From the NCBI GenBank assembly GCA_905207485.1, contig CAJLLL010000025.1:1-28700 (forward strand): a stretch of DNA of 28,700 nucleotides. Reading direction: 5' to 3'. Of the stretch, positions 1 to 5,821 are shown in pieces. Every line of letters begins with the position of its first letter. The stretch's first letter is position 1. Both the position numbers and the translations under genes were made by a program. The notes under the pieces were generated by a model that saw only the letters and a program-made list of their open reading frames with translations, searched no databases and was not told the origin of the DNA. The stretch is from an uncultured Phascolarctobacterium sp. Its GTDB lineage: Bacteria > Bacillota > Negativicutes > Acidaminococcales > Acidaminococcaceae.

Positions 1-1
1 C

Positions 2-193
2 CTGGTGGGCGTGCTGAACTTCTTCAACGCCATTTTGACGGGCATCCATCAAATTACCATTATCCACGGCAAAGGCACCGGCGCGCTCAAAGCCGGGCTT
101 ACAGCATATTTATCCACGCACGCTGCTGTTAAATCGCTTGCGGAAGCGCCTTTAAATGAAGGCGGCAGCGGCGCTACAATTATTAATTTTTAA
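2..193 (+). CDS. mutS2: Endonuclease MutS2, C-terminal Smr domain (5' partial)
   Basis: This is the last 63 codons of a gene that begins upstream of the window; the frame is open from base 2 to the TAA at 191-193. The visible part matches the Smr domain that ends MutS2: the Smr core IIHGKGTGALKAGL, then a conserved H-x(2)-V-K-S segment and the closing EGGSGATIINF. MutS2 is a MutS-family ATPase without the mismatch-recognition domain. In Firmicutes it has been linked to limiting recombination and to rescue of collided ribosomes, with Smr as the nuclease or ribosome-binding module. Only this domain can be seen, so the ATPase part is inferred. A standalone Smr protein is less likely, because the ending is the characteristic MutS2 one. 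Confidence 0.87.
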   Translation: MVGVLNFFNAILTGIHQITIIHGKGTGALKAGLTAYLSTHAAVKSLAEAPLNEGGSGATIINF

Positions 194-242
194 GTGCTGT
201 TTTATATAAATTAATTCTTAAACTATTAAATTGCTAACAGTG

Positions 243-271
243 TATACAATTTATAGCGATTATGCTACAAT
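243..271 (+). promoter_or_regulatory. Possible lysC promoter (extended -10)
   Basis: TACAAT at 266-271 is preceded by TG one base upstream, an extended -10. The -35 at 17-bp spacing (243-248, TATACA) is weak. The 113-bp gap upstream of lysC is AT-rich and too short for a lysine riboswitch. Low confidence. Confidence 0.35.
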
Positions 272-306
272 ATTTATATAGCAGTTTTTAATTTGGGGGG
301 AACCTG

Positions 307-1536
307 ATGGCTATTCTCGTAAAAAAATTCGGCGGCAGTTCCGTGGCTACGCCGGAAAAAATTCACGGCATTGTAGACAGAGTGCTGAAAGAAAAACAGC
401 CGGACGATAAAGTGGTTATTATCGTATCGGCAATGGGTGACAGTACAGACGACCTTTTAACTCTTGCCGGACGCGTAAACCCTGAAATGCCCAAGCGTGA
501 GCTGGATATGCTTCTGGCAACCGGCGAACAGGTTACAATCGCCTTAATGGCAGGCGCGTTCTGTGCAAAAGGGCAGCCTGCGGTATCTTTTACCGGCGCG
601 CAGGCAGGAATTCAGACTAATGATAAATTTTCCAAGGCAAGCATTTTAAATGTTGATGCCGCGCGTGTGCAAAAAGCGCTTGACGAAGGCAAAGTAGTAA
701 TTGTGGCAGGTTTTCAGGGCATTACCGAAAACGGCTATATTACCACTTTGGGGCGCGGCGGCAGCGATACTACCGCAGTTGCCGTTGCGGCAGGCCTTAA
801 TGCAGGCATTTGCGATATTTATACCGACGTTGACGGCGTATACACTGCCGACCCGCGCATTGTGCCGACAGCACGCAAGCTGGATGAAATCACCTTTGCG
901 GAAATGCTGGAACTGGCAAGGCTCGGCGCTGGCGTAATGCAGCCGCGCGCAGTGGAATACGGCGAACATAACGGCGTTGCCATTCATGTACGCTCAACAT
1001 TTAATGAAGTACCGGGAACTATTATCAGGGGGGAATATACAGTGCAGGAGAAAAAATTTGTAATCCGCGGCGTAGCACATGACACTAATGTTGCCAAACT
1101 GGCAGCGCGCGGTGTGCCGGATGAACCGGGTGTAGCCTATAAAATCTTTGCGGCGCTGGCAGATGCCAATGTAGACGTTGACATGATTGTACAAAGCGCC
1201 AGCGTACAGCAGAACAAAAACGACATACTCTTTACCGTAGCCAAAACCGATATGGCAGAAGCCCTTGGAGTTTTGGAAAAACTTAAAACCGAACTGCCTT
1301 TTGACAAAGTAGACCTTGAAGTAAACGTAGCCAAGGTTTCCATTGTAGGCGCGGGCATGCTTGGCAGCCCGGGCATTGCAGCAGGCATGTTCGGCGCGCT
1401 TGCTGGTGCAGGCATCAACATCGGCGTTATCAGTACATCAGAAATCAGTATTTCCTGCCTTGTACCGGCAGAGGACGTGGCAAAAGCGGTCAACGCCATC
1501 CACGAACATTTCTTCCCGCAGGAAGGCAACAACTGA
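307..1536 (+). CDS. lysC: Aspartate kinase (aspartokinase), two ACT domains
   Basis: Phosphorylates L-aspartate to aspartyl phosphate, the first step toward lysine/diaminopimelate, threonine and methionine, in the cytoplasm. The 409-residue product has the usual monofunctional length. The N-terminal kinase domain (about 1-240) opens with the signature KKFGGSSVA and carries GRGGSDTTAVAVAAGL. The C-terminal half holds two ACT domains, including SIVGAGM and a GINIGVISTSEISISCLV segment typical of the lysine/threonine-binding interface. The ATG is preceded by GGGGGG with a 6-nt gap. An aminotransferase starts 28 nt downstream, so the two probably share a transcript. An internal in-frame GTG with a strong ribosome binding site at codon 246 suggests a separate small regulatory subunit, annotated separately. 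The effector (lysine, threonine or both) cannot be read from the sequence. Confidence 0.96.
   Translation: MAILVKKFGGSSVATPEKIHGIVDRVLKEKQPDDKVVIIVSAMGDSTDDLLTLAGRVNPEMPKRELDMLLATGEQVTIALMAGAFCAKGQPAVSFTGAQAGIQTNDKFSKASILNVDAARVQKALDEGKVVIVAGFQGITENGYITTLGRGGSDTTAVAVAAGLNAGICDIYTDVDGVYTADPRIVPTARKLDEITFAEMLELARLGAGVMQPRAVEYGEHNGVAIHVRSTFNEVPGTIIRGEYTVQEKKFVIRGVAHDTNVAKLAARGVPDEPGVAYKIFAALADANVDVDMIVQSASVQQNKNDILFTVAKTDMAEALGVLEKLKTELPFDKVDLEVNVAKVSIVGAGMLGSPGIAAGMFGALAGAGINIGVISTSEISISCLVPAEDVAKAVNAIHEHFFPQEGNN
1027..1044 (+). promoter_or_regulatory. Internal ribosome binding site and GTG start for a lysC beta subunit
   Basis: AGGGGGG at 1027-1033 lies 8 nt before a GTG at 1042-1044 that is in frame with lysC, at codon 246. 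Initiation here would give a 164-residue protein made only of the two ACT domains (1042-1536). Bacillus subtilis aspartokinase II is known to make such a beta subunit from an internal start at about the same codon. Translation from this site is inferred. Confidence 0.7.
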
Positions 1537-1564
1537 TTGATATAAAACTCAGGGGGTAATAACT

Positions 1565-2812
1565 ATGCTGACAAGTGTTGCGGCAAGCCATGCTAAAGGC
1601 AAATCCGCAGAAGACAGTATTTTTGCGGCAAACGCAGCTTGCGTTGCCAAAGCAAAAGAAGTAGGAGCAGAAAACGTAACCAATGCTACCATCGGCGCTA
1701 TTTTGGATGAGGACGAAAAACTCGTCTGCTTGCCGACTGTTGATAAAGTTTTCCGTGGCCTTTCTACCGATGAACTTATTGCTTATGCACCTATTTCCGG
1801 CCTGCCGGATTATCTTGAAGAAGTTATTAACGCAGCTTTTGGCGACAGCAAACCCGAAGGCTATATGGCTGCAGTTGCTACCAGCGGCGGTACCGGCGTA
1901 ATTCACCACGCTATCTGGAACTATATGGACGAAGGCGAAACCGCCCTCACCAGCGACTGGTATTGGGACCCGTACAGCGTACTGTGCAATGACATGGGAC
2001 GCAAACTGGATACCTATACCATGCTTGATGAAAACAATAAATACAACCTGCCTGCTTTAAAAGCCAAAGTTGAAGAACTTTTGGGCAAACAGAAAAGCCT
2101 GCTTTTAATTATCAACACTCCTGCACACAATCCTACCGGCTACAGCCTTACGGAAGATGATTTGCAGGGCGTTATTGATATTTTAAAAGGCGCAACCGCA
2201 GGCACCGATAAAACCGTAACCCTGCTTTTGGATATTGCTTACATTGATTATGCCGGCGAACGCCAGGAAGTACGCAAATTCTTCAAAAAACTTTCCAACC
2301 TGCCGGATAACATTTTAACCATTATTGCTTACAGCATGTCCAAAGGCTTTACCATGTACGGCCAGCGTACCGGCGCGATGATTGGCCTTTCTTCTTCCAA
2401 AGAAGTTATTGAAGAATTTAAAGGCATTAACCAGTACACCAGCCGCGCAACCTGGTCTAACATTAACCGCCCGGCAATGAAAACACTTGCTACGGTTTAT
2501 AAAGACCCTGAACTTCTGGCAGCAGTACAGAAAGAGCGCAACGATTATTATGAAATGATTAAAGCGCGTGCTGACCTGTTTATGAAAGAAGCAAATGAAT
2601 GCGGCTTGAAATGCCTGCCTTATATTGCAGGTTTCTTCCTTTCCATTCCTGATTCCGACCCGGAAGCAGTATGCAATAAGCTGCACGAAGACAATATTTT
2701 TGCAGTACCGCTTAAAGCAGGCATCCGTATTGCTTTGTGCGCAGTACCGCTTAAAAAAATCGGCGGCATGGCAGCTAAAATTAAAGCAGCCCAGGAAGCA
2801 GTACACAAATAA
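1565..2812 (+). CDS. Class I (aspartate/aromatic-type) PLP aminotransferase
   Basis: A fold-type I, PLP-dependent aminotransferase of 415 residues. The Schiff-base lysine is K260, in the context SMSKGFTMYGQRTGA, which resembles the AspC/TyrB subgroup (S-x-S-K then Y-x-x-R-x-G). Upstream are the conserved NTPAHNPTGYSLT loop and the DIAYIDY segment that contacts the cofactor. The start ATG follows GGGGG with a suitable gap. It sits 28 nt after lysC and 62 nt before the desulfidase-family gene. Likely substrates are aspartate/oxaloacetate or aromatic amino acids with 2-oxoglutarate; next to lysC, aspartate supply is a reasonable inference. The exact specificity cannot be read from sequence alone. 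Confidence 0.88.
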   Translation: MLTSVAASHAKGKSAEDSIFAANAACVAKAKEVGAENVTNATIGAILDEDEKLVCLPTVDKVFRGLSTDELIAYAPISGLPDYLEEVINAAFGDSKPEGYMAAVATSGGTGVIHHAIWNYMDEGETALTSDWYWDPYSVLCNDMGRKLDTYTMLDENNKYNLPALKAKVEELLGKQKSLLLIINTPAHNPTGYSLTEDDLQGVIDILKGATAGTDKTVTLLLDIAYIDYAGERQEVRKFFKKLSNLPDNILTIIAYSMSKGFTMYGQRTGAMIGLSSSKEVIEEFKGINQYTSRATWSNINRPAMKTLATVYKDPELLAAVQKERNDYYEMIKARADLFMKEANECGLKCLPYIAGFFLSIPDSDPEAVCNKLHEDNIFAVPLKAGIRIALCAVPLKKIGGMAAKIKAAQEAVHK

Positions 2813-2874
2813 AACTGAATTCTGTTGAGTTTTGCGAGGGGAATCTTGAAATATAAGAAAAGGAGAGATGTATT

Positions 2875-4155
2875 GTGAATAAAACAGACATGAAGTACAA
2901 GGCTTATATTCAGATTCTGGAGGAGGAGCTCAAACCGGCAATGGGCTGTACCGAGCCGATTTCTTTGGCCTATGCAGCAGCAGTTGCAGCAAAATATATG
3001 GAAGGGCTGCCTGACAAAGTATTGGTTGAAGCAAGCGGCAGTATCATTAAAAACGTAAAATCGGTAATCGTTCCTAACACCAACCACATGAAAGGCATTC
3101 CTGTAGCTGCGGCAGCAGGCATTGTTGCCGGTAACCCGGATAAAGAACTGGAAGTATTGGCTGATGTTACCCCGGAACAGATTGACCAAATGCAGGAGTT
3201 TTTGAAAAACACCGAAATTACTACCAAACATATCGAACTGGGCTGCACTTTTGACATTATTATTACCCTGTATCAGGGCGAACATTATGTTAAAGTACGT
3301 ATCGCCAACGACCATACCAATGTAGTGCTGATTGAAAAAGACGGTGAAAAAATTAAATACATTCCCGTTAACGGCGAAACCAATGAAGGCCTTACCGACA
3401 GAACTTTGCTGACTATGGCTGACATTTATGATTTTGCTGAAACCGTTGACATTGCAGATATTAAAGAACTGCTTGACCAGCAGATTAAATGCAACATGGC
3501 TATTGCAGAAGAAGGTTTGCGCGGCAACTATGGTTCCAATATCGGCAGCACCCTTTTGGCAATGGCAGGCGAAAACCCGGATGTACGTACCCGTGCTCGC
3601 GCTATGGCAGCAGCAGGCAGCGATGCTCGCATGAACGGCTGCGAAATGCCGGTTGTAATCTGCTCCGGCAGCGGCAACCAGGGCATGACCACTTCCGTAC
3701 CGGTAATTGTTTACGCACGCGAACTTAAAGTAAGCGATGAAAAACTTTACCGCGCACTGGCACTGGCAGACCTTGTAACCATTCACGAAAAAACTCCTAT
3801 CGGCGTGCTTTCCGCATTCTGCGGCGCAGTAAGCGCAGGCGCAGGTGCTGGTGCAGGCATTGCTTATCTGCATGGCGCAACCTTTGAGGAAATTTGCAAC
3901 ACCGTAAGCAACGCAGTAGGCGTAACTTCCGGCATGATTTGCGACGGCGCGAAAGCTTCCTGCGCTGGTAAAATTGCCAACTCCGTTGAAGCAGCCATTA
4001 TCGGCTACAACATGAGCAAAACCAATAACAATTACCAGAGCGGCGACGGCATTATCGGCGAAGGTATTGAAGAAACCCTTGCCAATGTTGGCACACTTGC
4101 TAAAAAAGGCATGGAAAAAACCAACGAAGTTATTATCGACATTATGATTAAATAA
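2875..4155 (+). CDS. cyuA: UPF0597 / L-cysteine desulfidase (CyuA) family protein
   Basis: Belongs to the serine dehydratase alpha-chain-like UPF0597 family, which includes cysteine desulfidases (CyuA, Methanocaldococcus MJ1025) that break cysteine into pyruvate, sulfide and ammonia with an Fe-S cluster. It is 426 residues, the usual length. Cys25 lies in ELKPAMGCTEPISLAYA, where the archaeal enzyme has its catalytic cysteine. Later conserved cysteines occur in RMNGCEMPVVICSGSGNQG, AFCGAVSAGAGAGAG and CDGAKASCAGK, matching the expected cluster region. The GTG start is preceded by AGGAGAG with a 7-nt gap. It is the last gene before a strong terminator and probably belongs to the lysC transcript. 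A serine dehydratase-like activity is a possible alternative. Confidence 0.83.
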   Translation: MNKTDMKYKAYIQILEEELKPAMGCTEPISLAYAAAVAAKYMEGLPDKVLVEASGSIIKNVKSVIVPNTNHMKGIPVAAAAGIVAGNPDKELEVLADVTPEQIDQMQEFLKNTEITTKHIELGCTFDIIITLYQGEHYVKVRIANDHTNVVLIEKDGEKIKYIPVNGETNEGLTDRTLLTMADIYDFAETVDIADIKELLDQQIKCNMAIAEEGLRGNYGSNIGSTLLAMAGENPDVRTRARAMAAAGSDARMNGCEMPVVICSGSGNQGMTTSVPVIVYARELKVSDEKLYRALALADLVTIHEKTPIGVLSAFCGAVSAGAGAGAGIAYLHGATFEEICNTVSNAVGVTSGMICDGAKASCAGKIANSVEAAIIGYNMSKTNNNYQSGDGIIGEGIEETLANVGTLAKKGMEKTNEVIIDIMIK

Positions 4156-4180
4156 CTTTAAAAACCAAATACCGTAAATT

Positions 4181-4214
4181 AAAACCCCGTACCTTTTGGG
4201 TACGGGGTTTTTGT
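4181..4214 (+). terminator. Intrinsic terminator after the lysC-aminotransferase-cyuA cluster
   Basis: CCCCGTACC and GGTACGGGG pair perfectly around a 4-5 nt T-rich loop, followed by TTTTTGT. A-rich sequence on the left makes the hairpin partly bidirectional, so it may also serve the minus-strand gene that ends at 4234. Confidence 0.88.
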
Positions 4215-4233
4215 ATGTTTGATAAACCGGAAG

Positions 4234-4909
4234 TTATTGTAATGCTTCATCAAACCGTTTCAGACGTTTTTCATAGGCATCCTTTTTCATAAACATAGAG
4301 CGCTCAGGCGATACAAGGACTGGCTTCAGCAGCCGATACAATTTTTGATACCTGACTGCTATCTGTTCCAATTCAGGTTCCGGCATTTTTTCAGATTTCC
4401 GGTCAAGTATGTCAAGAAAAAGATGGGAATTTACTAATTTTGCGTGTAGTTCATCGGAAATTTTAGAACCAATTTTTTGTATAAACTCCGGATATAGGAT
4501 TTGTATAAAATTAGGGCAGGGAATACCAAAACGTGTGCTTAAGCATAGCTCGTCCCATTCTGTATAGTGGCTGTTTACATATTTTAAGTTGTTTAAGGCT
4601 CTCACGCCATAACCTGGACTTTTGGGGCGTACAGTTATCTAATATTAAAATATTTGAGTCATCAAAATTATTAAATGTTTTATGAAATACTTTTTTCCAT
4701 TCACCGCGAATGATTCTCCGGTTGACATAAATATCCTTGCCGCCATTGCATTTCTTTGTAAATTGCTCCTGCGTCAGAAAAAGAAATTGCTCTATAATTT
4801 CCTCTAATGTGGAAATTATTTTTTCATCAACCCAATCGTTAAAATAAAAAACGATACCCTTTCTGAGACCTGTTTTTTCTGTTTCTTCAAAATCAAAAAT
4901 ATTATTCAT
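4234..4909 (-). pseudogene. Frameshifted gene of unknown function
   Basis: Two overlapping minus-strand reading frames look like one gene with a single frameshift. The first starts at ATG 4909 and reads to about 4620 as a coherent, AT-rich, charged protein (FYFNDWVDEKIISTLEE early on). After a CCCCAAAA run (4620-4627) it turns into an unconvincing tail ending at 4511. The +1 frame from that run reads KSPGYGVRALNNLKYVNSHY and continues to 4234. Joined, the product is about 225 residues. No membrane segment, signal peptide or familiar motif is visible and I do not recognise the family. The ribosome binding site at 4909 is weak. Base composition is more AT-rich than the neighbours, suggesting acquisition. 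An assembly error in the homopolymer would restore an intact gene. Confidence 0.6.
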
Positions 4910-5193
4910 GTTTATTTGCCATTTTTAAATACGTTTTTTTAGCAAGTGTGCTATATAAAGTATAACATATCTTACGCTGCAAACAATTGCACTGTTTTGG
5001 TTTTGGCTTGATTACCTTGCGGTATAACTATAAAACGGATATGAAAACAGACTTTATGTCACGCCTTTGCATAAACTTTTGTGGTTTTTACATATACGGT
5101 TGCATTCATCTTCATTCTTTTGAGGGAGCAAAAGGAATTTGGGATAATAAATTTTTAATTAGGATAATATAGTTGCCGTTGCTTAAAAGGGAA

Positions 5194-5363
5194 GTGTATA
5201 AACGCGGCAAAGGAGCTGTTATTCAGCTTGCCAAAATGTCGCTCCTAATTGCGCGCGCTCACACGACTTTGTAACGGTTCGCGCATGAAGGCTATAACAA
5301 ATATTTAGCCGTCGCGATTTTGTACTGCGCTTCATAACAGCAGCCTTTGCCGCGTTTATATAC
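5194..5363. repeat. Long inverted repeat able to form a 170-nt hairpin
   Basis: The left arm (5194-5222) and right arm (5334-5363) are near-perfect reverse complements about 29 bp long, sharing TATAAACGCGGCAAAGG and GCTGTTAT with one extra base on the right. Pairing continues inward imperfectly past the arms. The interior has smaller symmetric elements, such as GGCTA/TAGCC at 5290-5311. This resembles a small palindromic repeat element (MITE- or REP-like). No transposase or clear target duplication is visible. Confidence 0.65.
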
Positions 5364-5374
5364 ATTTTTTACAA

Positions 5375-5393
5375 ACGGTAACAATGTTACCGT
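5375..5393. repeat. Perfect 8-bp inverted repeat
   Basis: ACGGTAAC and GTTACCGT flank a 3-nt AAT loop. It could be a small hairpin or an operator-like site. It sits just outside the larger inverted repeat and has no run of T, so it is unlikely to be a terminator. Confidence 0.5.
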
Positions 5394-5464
5394 ACTTAAA
5401 ATTTGCCAATGTACGAATTTGGGCGGAGCGCGACATTCAAAAAATAGGCGAACCTTTTAATTAA

Positions 5465-5538
5465 AGGCACTTGCAGCGTTTGGCGAGGACTGTTTGAGCT
5501 TGCACAGCAAGCGAGTTCCGCAGGTGCTGCAAGTGCCT
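5465..5538. repeat. 13-bp perfect inverted repeat with inner hairpin
   Basis: AGGCACTTGCAGC (5465-5477) and GCTGCAAGTGCCT (5526-5538) are exact reverse complements 48 bp apart. Inside, GCTTG/CAAGC makes a second small stem around CACAG. The layout is that of a two-tier hairpin or a palindromic repeat unit. No coding potential is visible. Confidence 0.6.
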
Positions 5539-5580
5539 GCTTATTTGATAATGAGCCGTTAAGTTTTTTGCTGGAGCAGA

Positions 5581-5618
5581 GACTTTTTGGTTACTTTTTG
5601 GTCTTTTCAAAAAGTGAC
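5581..5618. repeat. TTTTTGGTTACTTTTTGG-type repetitive motif
   Basis: GACTTTTTGGTTACTTTTTG is followed by GGTCTTTTCAAAAAGTGAC, with ACTTTTT/AAAAAGT symmetry. From memory, very similar strings recur between genes in many bacterial genomes, so this is probably a copy of a common intergenic repeat. Recurrence in this genome cannot be tested from one window. Confidence 0.4.
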
Positions 5619-5755
5619 ATGAATGATTGATAAAATAAATAAGCAGTTATATCGTATCATCAAAGGCGTAACGTAAATAAGCATTAAATCTAAAATACAA
5701 TAGCTTATTTTAATCCGCGTAAGCGGCAAAATGCCTTGTATACTTTAACCGTGCG

Positions 5756-5784
5756 TTGACTTTGCACGCTAATTTTTATATAAT
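5756..5784 (+). promoter_or_regulatory. SigA-type promoter of alaS
   Basis: TTGACT (5756-5761) and TATAAT (5779-5784) with a 17-bp spacer, about 40 nt before the alaS start. No T-box leader lies between the promoter and the gene. Confidence 0.85.
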
Positions 5785-5821
5785 TTCTATATGTGTTGTA
5801 GCTATTTTAAAGGAGCGATTG

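Larger units (their letters stand above)
4910..5755. other. Non-coding accessory stretch
   Basis: About 850 bp without a convincing gene. The only sizeable frame, at 4987-5172, has no ribosome binding site and an unlikely composition. The stretch holds several inverted repeats (5194-5363, 5375-5393, 5465-5538) and a motif-like repeat at 5581-5618, all listed separately. It looks like a landing site for repeats between the lysC and alaS blocks. Confidence 0.6.

Noticed and set aside
194..306. Lysine riboswitch before lysC
   Set aside because: The gap is only 113 bp and AT-rich, and shows none of the lysine-element core motifs or a terminator/antiterminator pair.
2620..3873. Long minus-strand frame opposite the aminotransferase and cyuA genes
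   Set aside because: It is antisense to two convincing genes, rich in Cys/His/Asn/Phe as typical for shadow frames, and has no ribosome binding site.
4600..4630. Programmed frameshifting in the 4234-4909 gene
   Set aside because: The required shift is +1 on CCC CAA AAG; there is no internal Shine-Dalgarno, slow codon or standard -1 slippery heptamer in the right frame. Mutation or sequencing error is simpler.
4987..5172. Small protein gene in the intergenic island
   Set aside because: No ribosome binding site, an unusual Cys/Tyr/Phe-rich composition and no recognisable feature; probably a chance frame.
5756..5821. AlaS starting at 5756
   Set aside because: The extra 22 codons cover the -35/-10 promoter and the ribosome binding site and do not match AlaS N termini.
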